Part shown: positions 40,471-52,562 of the stretch, in pieces
How the letters are laid out: each line of letters begins with the position of its first letter
Position numbering within the stretch: position 1 is the stretch's first letter
NCBI GenBank assembly: GCA_027704905.1
Contig: CM051004.1
Location: forward strand, 13,524,948 to 13,588,947
Source of the DNA: Muraenolepis orangiensis
Taxonomy: Eukaryota; Chordata; Actinopteri; Gadiformes; Muraenolepididae
Direction of reading: 5' to 3'
DNA length: 64,000 bases
Notes under the pieces: model-generated
Databases searched by the model: none
What the model was told of the DNA's origin: nothing
The model's input: only the letters and a program-made list of their open reading frames with translations
Program-made: the position numbers and the translations under genes

Positions 40471-42300
40471 CTTTAGAGGGGTCACCAGTGAGCTTGGTGA
40501 TGTTCATAATGGAAATTTTCTTTAGGGCTACTCGAGTTGATATGTAAGATATGATTCTGTCATGCAAGGTTAAAGAATACAAACTGAGAGGGGAACGGCT
40601 ATGAGTTCATTGAACTGTGTGGACATCATGTTCTCAACACCATTCTCTGGGTAAGACTCAGTCAACATATAAGTATACATAATATATATATTTATATATA
40701 TATTAGTGAATAGTATTAGTGATATCAGTAAAGCAACGTTGTGGAGAGGGGGGCCCATTCACTGGACCTTTTCTGGGGCCCAGCCCTTTCTGTGGGCGGG
40801 CCTGCGCCCAATATATGTATACATCCTCGGATAGGATATTACATTTTCCACAATGATGACCAACAATAGGCCTATTCGGCATGTATTGAAACACAATTTG
40901 CTTTAAGACCAACAACAGCATTAATGTGACTTGTCAACTGACATAGTAGATGTGAAACGTATTGACTGATATTATACACTAGTATACACTAACAAACATC
41001 AAAAAGTCTTAACCATACGCAGTGCTCTCTCACACCACTATATGGAGGTACACTTTAGACAGTGGTACACTACTGCCTCTCAAATGCACTGTAAGTGATA
41101 TTTATTTGTTAAAATGAATGTTAAAGCTCCACATTATAACGGGACAAGGTCACTGAAGACAGATAGGGTATTGAGGAAAACGATTTATATCAAAAACAAA
41201 GAACAACATATTGTGTAGTGTTTAATAGCATTTTGAATAGAAACCAAACTCGATTTGTAAAAAGCGACATAAAAATAAGTAAATAAAATAAAATACCTAA
41301 ACAATATGAAGTATAATATTTAGCAAACACTACAATTGTTATCCATATATTAAAACGGCTCGAATCAACAGGGAATCAGAGACAACATTCAGTTATTTGT
41401 CCTTGTCCAGCATGGTGTTTTTGCTGGTAAATAACTGTTATAAATTGATCATTTGATTTATTAAAAAATTAAGGAATGAGAAATGCATTCAACAAATACT
41501 GGTGCATCCATGACAATATTAACAACACCGATGCCATAAAAATAGCTTATTGCCATTTATATACATGTTTATATCGTTTTTTTTATCGTTTTGGAGAATG
41601 AATTACAAGAATTGGATATTTACTAATATACAATTAAATATATTTCAACAAATACAGCATATAAATAGCATATATTTACATTCCTAAAAATTATCATCAA
41701 TTTGCCCATTTAGAAAATAGCAGGGAGAAAGCAGAACCTATTGCTTGGGAGATGTCTCTTGTACCGGGCTGCCCAGTCTCCACATGAGGAGAATTGAGGA
41801 GGGAAAAAGAGAAGAAGATTAATATTGAAGAGGGTGATGCTAAAATGAAGTGGTGAAGCATCAGGGCCTTCAAGGTATTCAGAGAAGACCCTGAAACTCT
41901 CAGCTGAAACAAAAAAAAATCGAATTAAATGTATTAATACAATTTTATAAAATGTTATAAAATTTAAATAAAATGAATAAATGAGAATGGTATCTGTGTT
42001 GTTGATCGGTTATATTACAGTGTTACGTTGATTTGCTTGTCTTTTGCAGTCCATGCTCTACGCATTTGAGTGGTTTTGTGTTGGAAAAACAATGCAACCA
42101 ATCAGATATTTTTCTAGGTTGCTGGGAAGAATATCCTTCAACCAAAGTATTCCCGATTGCTTTGGCCCTTAGACTGAATGAGAGAGTACGTTTGGATTGA
42201 CAATTTGATCAGCCAATCATACAGTGATTTGTAGCCAATGGGCGTATTCTTTCAGATTTCCCCACAGATCCATAGTGCACTAGAAGGTATACTGTCTCGA
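40471..42300. other. AT-rich intergenic, no gene seen
   Basis: No exon or clear repeat family is recognised. The stretch is notably AT-rich between 41100 and 42000. Confidence 0.5.
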
Positions 42301-42357
42301 GACCTAGCGTAGCATAGTGCTACGTTGATTTTTTTCTACGGAAGTTTTTTACGTCGA

Positions 42358-42660
42358 AATGGCAACAGGTGAAGATGCTGTTGTTGCGGAATTGTTGTTA
42401 GTACCCTTTTCAAGACGACCATTCAGTGAAAAGATGGACATTATAAAAACGTTTTAACGATCCCCGTCACCACTGCATCTGTGGAAAGGACATTGTCCGC
42501 CCTCAAACGGATAAAAACAGAACAGGACAATCCCGACTCACTGCATTAGCTTCCATAGCTATTGAAAGGTAACTTTTTTTGGATCTGAAAAGCAGTGATC
42601 AGCTTTATGACCGGGTTATCGAAACATCCAGAAGGACAGGAGAACGGATTTTGTCTTTAA
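42358..42660 (+). pseudogene. ZMYM1-type hAT transposase remnant (ends joined)
   Basis: An N-terminal piece (ATG at 42360; PFSRRPFSEKMDIIKT) runs after one stop into a C-terminal dimerisation piece (VTTASVERTLSALKRIKTEQ). The centre is missing, as in internally deleted non-autonomous copies of ZMYM1-like hAT elements. Stops and frameshifts show that it is dead. Confidence 0.7.
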
Positions 42661-42833
42661 GTGAACATCATTGGTGAGTGAGACTCATTTGTCTTTGCTG
42701 GTTGTGGCGAAGTGTTGCATCTCGTTGAGCTGGATGCATTTTGTTTCCACACACTGATTAGTTAATGGCTGTCTTGAGTTTGTTAAGCATTGTTGTGCAT
42801 TTATTTGAGTTTTGACTTGATCTTTCTTTGCAT

Positions 42834-43158
42834 CGCTTAACGTGAAAAGACTTAACGTAACTAAGAGTTATAAAACCGCGATCAATAATCACCTAATTTC
42901 TCTGGCATATGTCTTGTCATTAGCACTCACCTGTCAAAATAGTGTTTTCCTCTCTATTGAGCCAGTAAGGAAAAGTCTTAACGCAGCTTTATGAGAGGAA
43001 AACACTCAATGTAACATAACTTCCGTAATAGTAGGATTTAGGGTTTTATATTTTGACAGGTGGAAGCGCTAATGACAAGACATATGCCAGAGACATTTGG
43101 TGATTATTGATCGCCGTTTTGGAACTTTAAGTTACCTTAAGCTTTTTCACGTTAAGCG
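42834..43158. repeat. Foldback element with ~105-bp inverted arms
   Basis: The left arm (about 42834-42943) and right arm (about 43051-43158) are reverse complements with few mismatches: GCTTAACGTGAAAA against TTTTTCACGTTAAGC, and GGCATATGTCTTGTCATTAG against its complement. The spacer carries a second inverted pair, GTGTTTTCCTCT and AGAGGAAAACAC. There is no coding capacity. Confidence 0.85.
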
Positions 43159-43329
43159 TGTTAGACTGTCCCTTTCATCGATAGCCTGTGTGTGGTGGTG
43201 TTGTGTTGTGCTGTTACTTCACTACATTTCATACCTTTGCCAACTATGGTCAACTTGGAAATTGGCTGCGACAATCTTATCTGCCTAAATGAGATAAGGC
43301 ATAAAGTGACTGCCTCCGTGACGTCCATC

Positions 43330-44170
43330 TGACTAGAACAACCGAATGTTCAGCGTTCAACAGCTTCGTTCCCTCCAAGTTGGTCCTGAAACTGAGGGAC
43401 CGAGGCCTGGGCGCCCCCATCTGTAACTGGATTATGGACTTCCTGACGGGCAGGCCTCAAGTGGTGAAGATTGGGAACAACATCTCATCCACTCTGGTCC
43501 TCCATACCAGAGCACCCCAAGGCTGCTGCCTCAGTCCCCGGCTGTACTCGCTGTACACACGACTGTACTGCCATGCACAGCAGTAATCACCGGGGCACCC
43601 CCTCCACCATCAGCCTGGACGGGACACCGGTGGAAGTCGTCAGCTGCTTCCGTTTCCTTGGGCTACAAATTTCCGATGACCTGGCATGGACCCGCAACAC
43701 GGAGCTCATGCTGAAGAAGGCGGTGCCTCAGAAAAAGCGGAATAGGCCAACGGTGGCTAGTGAACTTCTACCATGGTACCGCAGAGAGCGTCCTGACGAG
43801 TGGCGTCACTGTGTGGTACGGCAACACCACTGACCGGGACAAGAAAGCAATTCAGAGGGTCGAGAGAACGGCAGAGAAGATTATCGGGTGTGCACTTCCA
43901 TGCATTGAAGAGATCTGTAGGACCAGATGCCGGAAGAAGGCCATGTCCATCATAAAGGACTGCAACCACCCTGGGCACCATCTCTTCTCCCCCCTGGTCG
44001 CCAGTTGCGAACATCAACAGATTTTTTGTTTATTTATATTTTTATTGAATTTTTATTGTATATATTATTTTCATGGTATTCTTTTTTTAGATTTACTGCG
44101 GGAGGGAATGGGGGGCACGCTTTCCAATGTACTTGTTACAAATGGCAAATAAATATCTTGCATCTTGTAT
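43330..44170 (+). mobile_element. L2-type LINE 3' fragment (reverse transcriptase remnants)
   Basis: Broken frames encode GLGAPICNWIMDFLTGRPQ, then APQGCCLSPRLYSLYT (with the catalytic region deleted), VVSCFRFLGLQISDDLAW, VTVWYGN, AIQRVERTAEKIIG and IIKDCNHPGHHLFSPL, in the order of an L2-like polyprotein. The 3' end is CTGCGGGAGGGAATGGGGG, then AATAAATATCTTGCATCTTG. Internal deletions and frame changes make it a pseudo-element. Confidence 0.85.
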
Positions 44171-44699
44171 ATTTAAACAAAAATACACGTTTATTTCAGT
44201 CACAACACACCATTAGTTAGTAGACAGTTAGGAGACAATATTTGTCTGTGACCTGTTCTCCGGTAGCTCCTGGTAGTCCTGCTGGTTGCCACACAACGTC
44301 CTGGCGATTGTCTTGAGACACATTTGGTATTAGATCTGAGATCTCTGTCCTGGTGAGACAAAGTGGTGGAATAAACTCCCCAAGGATGTCAGGACTGCAA
44401 AGTCACTGCCTATCTTCCGCTGCAGGCTGAAAACTCACCTCTTCAGGAAACACTACCCGGATCCTTCCACCTAGCGAATCCTCATCACTTTTTACTAGCG
44501 TCTTACTAGTAGATTGTTTGCTTGTAGTTAGTTGGATATTGTTCTATTGTTTGCCAACTAAATGCAATTGTAAGGAATGCAATGCACTTTTGACTTCTGG
44601 TGATGAGTTGTTCTCTTGCCTACCTTTGTTGAACACACTATTGTATGTCGCTTTGGACAAATTTCCATGTCAGTCCATGTCAGTAGCAGACGGGGCAAC

Positions 44700-44850
44700 A
44701 GTAGCTCAATAGCACGGCAGTAGCTCAGGAGCGGGGTGTCTGGCAACTGGAAGGATGCTGGTTCGAACCCCGGCTCCTCAAATTCAGGTCTTGTGTAACG
44801 CTAATTGCTCCTGATGTTGTGGCTGTCACCTTGCATTGCGGACACTGCCG
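44700..44850 (+). mobile_element. tRNA-headed SINE
   Basis: The head reads CAGTAGCTCAGGAGCGGGGT (box A region) and GCTGGTTCGAACCCCGGCTCC (box B). The body merges into unrelated sequence. Confidence 0.55.
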
Positions 44851-44994
44851 TCGGTGTATAAATGTGAGGCAATCATCACAAGAACCAGCCACCTGCTGGT
44901 CCTCAGCAGGTACAGAAGATACGGTGCCAGAACTGAGCCCAGCTGCTCCAGAAACGCTGTACAAGAACCAAGCCAAGCACCAAGATATCCAAGA

Positions 44995-45140
44995 GACACT
45001 GATGGAACCACCGAACACCCTATCCGTTAGAACCAGTTCCCCTAAGTAACCGCTATATGGCGCTGTTAAAATGAACTTCCGCTACTACTTAATACAATTC
45101 TTAACACATACAACAGGCCTAAATTTAAAGAAAAGCTGGA
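44995..45140. repeat. Dispersed repeat of the 51.9/53.0-kb family
   Basis: GTAACCGCTATATGGCGCTG, then CTACTTAATACAATTCT and ACAGGCCTAAATTTAAAG. Close copies lie at about 51915-52070 and 52965-53110. Confidence 0.75.
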
Positions 45141-46445
45141 GCCTCTCCACTAGTAAGAGATTCAATGGGTCTGGTCCATGAATTGGGGGGCTTCTTTAAT
45201 CAATCTGGCAAGTTCAAGTTGATTTTCCAGGATATCGCAAAATCAGAGCATGGTTTCACCTCATTGAAGCCTCTCTGTCCTACCAGGTGGACTGTACGTA
45301 CCCCTGCCATCCGCTCAGTTCTCATGCAGTATGAGTCAGTGCTGATGGCCCTTGAAGAAATGGCATCATGCAGCTCACTTGAAACTTCAGCCAAGGCCAA
45401 TAGTCTTCATGGAACATTTCTTAAAGGGAACACTGTGCTCGGCCTTGTAATTGCAATTCATTGCAATTACAATTACAATTACTTGCAATTCATCTATCAA
45501 TACATTTAGATTTAATTTAGAGTTAATTTAGTTATATTTTGTTTATACTAGTTTAGTTTGTTGTTATTTAGTTTTTAGTTTTTAGGTATTAGTATATTTT
45601 GTGTGCATTTATTCCCCCTGTTTCAACTGTTGCACCTTAATTTCCCTCGGGATAAATAAAGTTATCTTGAATCTTGAATCTTGAGTGACTGAAGACCTCA
45701 CTGCAGCTTAGGAAACAGACCGTTTCAGGCATGTTGGAGGCTGTAGAGCATGTCAAAACAAGCATGCAGGATAAGCGAACGGAGGAGCTTTTTGATGTCT
45801 TGTTCTCAAAAGCAACTGCTGTGGCAACAAAGTTGGACCTACAACCAATTCAGATGCCTCATGTCTGCAAACCTACAAAGTGTTACACCGGTCAGGCTGC
45901 AGCCCATATCCATCCCGATGCCCAGTCCTTGTACAGAATCCAATTCTACAATGCCTTGGACACAGTGAATACTCAATTCATAGAGAGGTTTGAACAAGCT
46001 GGATTCCACAAGCTGCAGTAGCAGCTTGAAAATGTGCTGCTACACGGAGACATGGACAAGGTGGTAGACGAGTATCCTGAATTAAATTCAAGACTACTGC
46101 AGGTGCAGCTGGCCATGTTTTGGGCTAATTACACCTATGAAACAAGCTAGCATTATTTAGGAAATGGTGCCAGAGGTGAGCGGTCTCTTCGGTCAGGTGG
46201 AAGCTTTAGTAAGGCTTCTGTTGGTCGTCCCTGCCTCTTCTGCAGAGGCTGAGAGGAGTTTTAGTGCCTTGAGGAGGCTTAAGACATGGCTTAGATCATC
46301 GATGAGTCAAACAAGGCTGAATAATGTGGCCATATGTCATGTGCACCAGAAGAAACTGGACAGACTGGACCTTGAAGGAATATGCCAGTCTTTTATCAGT
46401 GCCAACGATAAGCGCAAAAAGGCTTTTGGGTCCTTTGCTTGACGG
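45140..46445 (+). pseudogene. ZMYM1/TTF-type hAT transposase pseudogene with LINE insertion
   Basis: The first part (45165-45450) encodes the conserved SLKPLCPTRWTVRTPAIRSV block. It is broken by an inserted LINE 3' tail (about 45450-45690, ending GATAAATAAAGTTATCTTG plus TTGAATC repeats). The frame resumes at 45700 (QTVSGMLEAVEHVKTSMQDK), has a stop at 46019-46021 and another near 46148, and ends after a frame change with the hAT dimerisation domain (PASSAEAERSFSALRRLKTW) at 46164-46441. Confidence 0.85.
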
Positions 46446-46929
46446 TTGGGCTTTTTCGGCGGGTGTCTGGGAGGAAGTGGGGGGTCTTTTGATTTTGATT
46501 GAGTGGCAAGCAGCTAGTGCGAGTCATGACTGTAAAACAAAAGGGCAATAAAGTGTTCCTGTTTCTACTGAAATTGCGTGGCACAGACCTTTCTATGGAT
46601 TGAAATGCTTTAATATGATTATGGCTATAGTTGTACTTTATTCATCCCTAATCTCTGCCATAGCATACAATGAAACAAGAAAAGCTAAACAAAATAAAAT
46701 AGAGCGATGTAATACATTGCACAATTAGACATTATAGTAAAACATTTAAAAGTATCCCATGTGTTAGTGAATTTTTATATATTTAAGAATGGCAGGAAAT
46801 TAGCATTCAAATTTTGATTGAATTTTTGGTCCCCCCCAATGTTGACTCCATGGTTACGGCCTTGGAGGAAACGCATACAAAAGCATCCGCGGGCACGATG
46901 TGAATACACCAAATCAAATCAAATACATC
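46446..46929. other. Non-coding flank of decayed elements
   Basis: No gene seen. Contains GGCAATAAAGTG soon after the hAT frame, possibly its polyadenylation signal, then AT-rich sequence and the target site of the LTR element at 46925-46929. Confidence 0.4.
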
Positions 46930-47739
46930 TGTCACCATAAGGGGTGTGGGTTGGACCCCGAACGCAGACACAGACACAGTGGAGCAGTGGAGAGTACCGA
47001 ACGGGTAGTAGGCAGGCGACAGGTATCAGACAAGTAATCAGAATTACCGGGGCGCTCGTATGAACCAGGGTAACGCGAGACCGGCGGGTGACGCGGGATA
47101 GGTACCGGAACTGGATCTTCGGGACATCAGAGGCGATGTCCGTCCAGAATGTCTGACTTGCCGTGAACAACGTGCAGTACAACGTAACGACCTCACGCTG
47201 GGGTAAAGGATAGTCAAAGTATATATACCCCAGGTGAGGTGATTAGCAATTAGACCAGGTGATAGTTGACAGGTGTGTGTGTGTGTGTGCACCGCCAGCG
47301 CACGTGGCTTGGCCACGCCCCCTGCCAACCACCGTAACCGTGACAGTACCCCCCCTCAACGGGCGCCTCCTGGCGCCCAACCTGGCTTGAAGGGGTGTTC
47401 CCGGTGGCAGTCAAGGGAAAATAACGGGTCCAGACTGTAACGGCGCGGGGGCCAACCCCGCTCCTCTGGACCGTATGCCTCCCAGTCGATGATCCGGGGG
47501 GGTGGAGGAGATTTGGTGGGCGGGCGGAGTGGCGCGACGTCCTCAGGCGGGTGTGGAGCGGCGTCGTCAGATGGGTGCGGAGCGACGTCCTCAGGACGTC
47601 CTCATAGTCAAAGTATATATACCCCAGGTGAGGTGATTAGCAATTAGACCAGGTGATAGTTGACAGGTGCGTGTGTGTGTGTGCGCCGCCAGCGCACGTG
47701 GCTTGGCCACGGCCCCTGCCAACCACCGTAACCGTGACA
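46930..47739 (-). mobile_element. Deleted LTR retrotransposon with 5-bp target duplication
   Basis: On the minus strand a full LTR of 416 bases runs from TGTCACGG at 47345 to GGTGACA at 46930. It is preceded by a polypurine tract (minus GAGGGGGGG near 47355). About 260 internal bases separate it from a second, truncated LTR copy (47608-47739) that begins with the same TGTCACGG. The flanks are ACATC on both sides (46925-46929 and 47740-47744). No gag or pol frame remains. Confidence 0.85.
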
Positions 47740-47744
47740 ACATC

Positions 47745-48060
47745 AAATACATCAAATACACCCCCAGCGGATGCAGGTCCTTCGGGTTGAGAGAGAACGA
47801 CATCTTGCAGTGGGTATTCTCTCTGGATGCAAACAGATCCACCTGGGCCGTCCCGAACCTCTGCCAGATTAGTCTGACAATGCTGGGATGTAACCGTTAC
47901 ATGAGGTCCGCCCCAAGATTCGTTGCGCTGTCCGTTCTGATCAGAACGTGGCGGATGCGCACCAGGTGCGAGGAATGCGTCAGCACTCTCAGCACTGTGG
48001 AAAGCTCCAAAACATGTATGTGTGCGACAGGGGTTTTCGGCTACTCACTTCAGACCCTGT
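47745..48060 (-). mobile_element. DIRS-type retrotransposon fragment
   Basis: The minus-strand frame encodes VRLIWQRFGTAQVDLFASRE, then NTHC and FSLNPKDLHPLGV, preceded by RHVLIRTDSATNLGADLM. This is the RNase H region of DIRS-like tyrosine-recombinase elements (VDLFAS block). It is a fragment, with a stop in the run. Confidence 0.75.
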
Positions 48061-48660
48061 AGGAGAGACACGTCCCTCCCCAACCCGTCAACAAGCGTCC
48101 GTGAAGACGACTATGTATGACGTCACCCTGCCAAGGGGAACTCGGGTGGGCTCCGGCGCTAGGGTGCATCAAATTGCAATGCACATTTGAAATCTCAACA
48201 TATCAAAATGTCTGGGGTTGTATTTTGTTCGGACACGCATAAAAATGACTTTTGAAAAGTTCTGGAAAAATTCATTGAGATTTAGGGGTGGAACACAGCA
48301 TGTGAAAAATATGAAAATGGGCCGTGTGTTTTCCTAGTAGTAAGTGAAACATAAAATCTAGGAACTAAATCGTTATCGTACCAAGACATGTATTCACCAA
48401 TGGATTTGTAAAGGTGTGTTATAACATGTATTCAAATGTTGAAATTCAACTCCCGCAAGAAACCTCTTAATAAACTGCTCAAGTTGGGTTAACCGTAACC
48501 GATTAAAAAAAATGTAAAATGTAAAATGTTGCCTTGAGTAACTTGTGAGTGGTCAAACTACAGGTTTTCCATGATTCCGAGTTAATTGCAAGCATTTATT
48601 TTTCACCAAAACCACTCCTTGGTGGAGAAACGTTCACGAACACTTTTATATTAAGGTCTT
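48061..48660. other. AT-rich non-coding
   Basis: No gene or recognisable repeat identified. Confidence 0.4.
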
Positions 48661-48679
48661 CAGAATCCTAGAGTCCTCC

Positions 48680-49770
48680 TGGTCCAGCTTTCGCTTGCAG
48701 TGGCGCAGATTTGGCTGTTTAGAGCGGTGATGCTTAACTGCCTGCAGCACATTTTGCAGGTGCTCCTGGCTGCTGCCACAAAGTCTGAGTTTGACGCCAT
48801 CCTCGGCACATCCTATTCACAACTTTCATTGCACGTACATTCACCGCACCCATCTGGAATGCTTCACTGGCAGCCCAATCCTCTACATCCAGTGAGATAA
48901 ACGCTGATCATTGTGCAGCTTGTGCATGCCAAACCAGCAGTCTGGGTTGGCGAGGTCAGCCAAGCAAGCTGCTGGTCGGTGAGAGAGAGAGTGCCAAAGC
49001 GAACTGTAAGGCTCGCATGGGGAGGTTAGCCGACTTGTGCTCCAAGATGGCATCTTCAAGTGTGCCCCACTCGCCAACTGGCACCTTGGTGTTGAAGAGT
49101 GCCAGGGGCAGCATCTCACCTTCAGATACCATAGGTGCAGCTCCAGTGCCTTGATCACCGATGCTGCAATGCCCTCGTCAGACATGTACAGGTGGTGGTA
49201 GAGTGTAAGGTCATTCCATGCGGCATCTACGGCCGTGTCGCAGGTCAGTCACTACATTGCGTAGATGTGCGTAAGGAAGTTGACAAACGGCAACTGTACA
49301 GCAGCTTGGCCATCCTTGTGCAGTGCTCCCGGCCATTGGAAGGTAACTGGAGTGTGTGCTGCACCGTCTGCACTCAGATACACAAGACACAGCTTCACAA
49401 ACTTGTAGTCGAGCACTCCTGTAGTGTACTCAATGAGTTCAGCACGCATCTTGCCCAGGAACGGTGGTTATGTGTCTGTCCTTATGTGGCACCAGGTCCC
49501 AGTTGTCACTGAGCAGTGTAAACAATGTAACCTCTGGCGAGCGTTTCTCTATCTTGAGGTCCAGTGCAGTGAAAATGTGGCTGAGTAGCGGTGTGGTGCC
49601 GGCACCCGGACCAGAGCAGTGGTCGACCCAGTGAGAGCTGGATGGCAATGCAGGCTGCCGTGAGATGGCCAGTGTTTGATGGGGTGGTGTCAAATGTCAT
49701 GTTGACAACCTGATCAGTGCAGCACCACCCTGCAGCAGCTTGCATGTCATCCGGGCGATGATCATTCCAC
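48680..49770 (-). pseudogene. Decayed transposase-like gene, FDTT...SNTG...CRHH family
   Basis: Minus-strand frames carry VVNMTFDTTPSNTGHLTAAC, then LLWSGCRHH, PEVTLFTLLSDNW, FQWPGALHKDGQAAVQLPF and MSDEGIAASVIKALELHLW in the expected order. I recognise this layout from transposon-derived proteins common in fish and aquatic invertebrates but cannot name the superfamily with confidence. Frame changes show that it is broken. Confidence 0.6.
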
Positions 49771-50414
49771 ATGGCTCGTCAGTTCCATTCATATATGCTG
49801 GGACACCAAGCAGTTTGAGCCGCTCCGCATCTCTGAACCACCACTGTCAGACGCTCCTCCAACTGGCGCACATTGGTAAGCATCGGTGTCAACTTGCTGT
49901 CCCAGTGCAGGGTGCACATGGGAGGTGGTGTCCACTGCTTGTGCTGTTCCTAACTGATGGCGTCCAGTGTGTGGCGGCGTGCTTGGTCTGCTGTTGCATA
50001 GGATGTGTGAGGTAGGCTAGGATGTAGCCTCAGTGTTTCGTCAAAACCAGTTAAAAGGCAGAGTTCAAGATCTGACTCCAGTCCAGCAGGTGGTGGTAAA
50101 ATCAGTTTCCACTGAAGATGTGCCCCACACGGCGTCGGACGCGTGGTCAGTCCCCAGCCCGATTTGATCAGGGTGCTGCACATAGGTTGGCATTTGGGAA
50201 TGATCCACGGCGGCGCCGATTGCCCAGCCTTTACCGTACAGCCATCCGACTGAAGGGAAGGGGACAGCAAGTCGGGGTCCAGGGGACTGGTACGCAACGA
50301 CGCCGAAGCGGACGCGTGGTGAGTCCCCCCATGGTGAGTCCCCCCCCCAGCACACGGGGACGCCTCCTGGCAGCAAGCAAAACCCCAGCTGTGCTACGCC
50401 AACTAGTTGTTGCC

Positions 50415-50789
50415 CTACAGCCATAGGCCGCCTAAGGGGAGGAGAGTGGCGAGACACAACATCCACCTGGGATTGTTGGTGGTGTTCGTGATCGCCATGA
50501 CAGTGTCTACGTCGTCGCTCCCGTAGCCATCGTCTTCACTGGCACGAGATGTTTCACCGGCGAGGATATCGACAGCGTTGTTTAAATCGACCGCCGGTGC
50601 GAAGAACCTCTCGAAGACTTCATCTTCGGTCATGGAACAGCACGGGAGACAGCTCCTGACCTCCCTTACGGCGGCTTTGACGTGGTCTGCGCCCAGGCAA
50701 CGAAAACAAAAGGTGTGTTCGTTGGGGGGAGCCTTGCCGGGCACTTCACCCAGGTGCGCTTGGCCCTGGCGCCGCCGGGTTAACTTCAT
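50415..50789 (-). pseudogene. Transposon-type ORF with Cys motif
   Basis: A 124-codon frame with GEVPGKAPPNEHTFCFRCLG, then ADHVKAAV and CLPC, resembling the cysteine-containing gag-like start of DIRS-type or related elements. An acidic stretch (ASEDDGYGSDDVD) follows. It may be the 5' part of the element whose remains lie at 48680-49770, or an independent fragment. Confidence 0.4.
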
Positions 50790-50839
50790 TCATCTTTCAT
50801 CATTACTTACCGTCTGCATTGCTGAAATAAATGGGAAGG

Positions 50840-51425
50840 CGAGTGCCGCTCAACACGGCCTTATATGCACGGTGCTGTAGGGAATGTGGGCGGGGCCCAC
50901 GTGGATTGGTACATTGCTGAAATGTCCAGTGCACGTGATGCACAAGCCCATTAGGCAAACCATGGGGCAGAAAGCACAGACATCTAGCAATGGAAAATGC
51001 TTTGACCCACTCACCGCCGTGAGCAGTCAATATATAATATACCTATATGCATGTATTTCTATCAGGTTTGTATGTATGAGTAGTGATGTATGTAAAGCGT
51101 ATAAGTTGTCTTTCAAGTGGCCAGGCCCTGTATGCAGACAGAGAAGCAAGCATGTAGACCTCAAATATCACTTTGTACAGTCTGCACATGCTGAAGGGAA
51201 AATATCTATAGAATATTGTCCTACTACAGATATGGTAGCTGATGTCCTAATCAAGCCGTTGATAAAGGCTAAGTTACCTGGCCTTATATACACGGTGCTG
51301 TGCGAAATGTGGGCGGGGCTCTAGTTGATTGGTCCATTGTTTTTAGTGCAACAAACCAAAAGGGAGCAGCCTACATGCAATGGAACTTAACGTACAATGT
51401 CAGCGTAACAGCAAATATGTACATG
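50840..51425 (+). mobile_element. Copia-type RNase H fragment with flanking LTR-like repeats
   Basis: The plus frame at about 51138-51280 encodes SKHVDLKYHFVQSAHAEGKI, SIEYCPTTDMVADVL and KPLIKAKLPG, the C-terminus of a Ty1/Copia RNase H. It is flanked by copies of a repeat beginning GGCCTTATATRCACGGTGCT and GGGCGGGGC (50860 and 51283), which would fit LTR sequence. Confidence 0.7.
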
Positions 51426-52134
51426 CGACTAGGGGGCAGAAAGCACAGACAACAGGCTAACATCTAGCATTCTATCTAGCGATGGAAGATTGCTAGATGT
51501 TCGAATTGTCCTGCTCAATTCGACAATTCGAACTATATACCTAAGTGTATGTATTTATATCACGCATGTATACATGTATGTGTACGTATGTATGAGTATC
51601 AGTATGTATGTGAAGCATAGAAGAGGTGTCATCTGAGTGGCCAGACGCTTTGATGCCGTCTGGTCACTCAGCGCTCTTTCGAGGCCACGGCCATTCGGGG
51701 CACTCTTCTTCTACGCCTCCCTTTTCCGCTCCAGTGTGTCACAGTATGTGAACACCTTTGTGTATGTGTGTATTTGTATATTATATGTATAGTATGTATG
51801 AACCAAAAGCATACAAGAAAACAGCGCAATAAATAAAGATCTAGTTGCCGGGGTAACGGGGGGCAAGAGCATAGACGTTTCGCAGAAGGGAACCGACTAA
51901 AGGATTGCAGCTAATGCAGTTCCCTTAAGCAACCGCTATGTGGCACTGTTACAAATAACTTCCAATACTACTTAATACAATTCTGAACACATACAACCGG
52001 CTTAATTGTAAAGAAAAGCAAATAGGTTAGGGTCTATCTACGTTACCACACCAAATCACATCTCTACTTTAAAAAACACAGATTGCTACCTTTGACTGTT
52101 AGCATTCACTGCTGAAAGAAAATCTGAACGAGCG

Positions 52135-52285
52135 CCGCTACCCGGCCTTATACACGGTGCTGTGTAAAGTTTGGGCGGGGCCCTAGTTGATTGGTACATT
52201 ATTTTCAGTGCAACAAACCAATAGAGTGCAGCCTACATGCAATGGAATTTGACGTACAATGTCAGCGTAACAGCAAATATGCAAG
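52135..52285 (+). repeat. LTR-like repeat copy
   Basis: CGGCCTTATACACGGTGCTG, then GGGCGGGGCCCTAGTTGATT and AATGTCAGCGTAACAGC. Nearly identical to 51283-51425; more decayed copies lie at 50860 and 54470-54620. Each is preceded by a GCCGCTAC-type end. Confidence 0.75.
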
Positions 52286-52335
52286 CGCAACCAGGGGGGC
52301 AGAAAGCACACACAACAGAATGTTTTGACCCACTT

Positions 52336-52562
52336 ATTCCTCCGTGGTGTCCTCCCATGAACTCCATTCTTGTTCAGTGTTTTACGTATTGTAGATTCGT
52401 CAACAGAGATTTTAGCATGTGCCAGAGATTTTTGTAAGTATTTAGCTGACACTCTAGGATTCTTCTTCACCTCATGGAGCATTCTGCGCTGTGCTCTTGC
52501 AGTCATCTTTACAGGACGGCCACTCCTAGGGAGAGTAGCAACAGTGCTGAACTTCCTCCATT
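52336..52562 (-). pseudogene. Tc1-type transposase N-terminal fragment
   Basis: The minus-strand frame reads FSTVATLPRSGRPVKMTARA, VKKNPRVSAKYLQKSLAHA and STIRKTLNKNGVHGRTPRR, the paired-like DNA-binding domain of Tc1/mariner transposases. The DDE catalytic part is absent. Confidence 0.9.
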
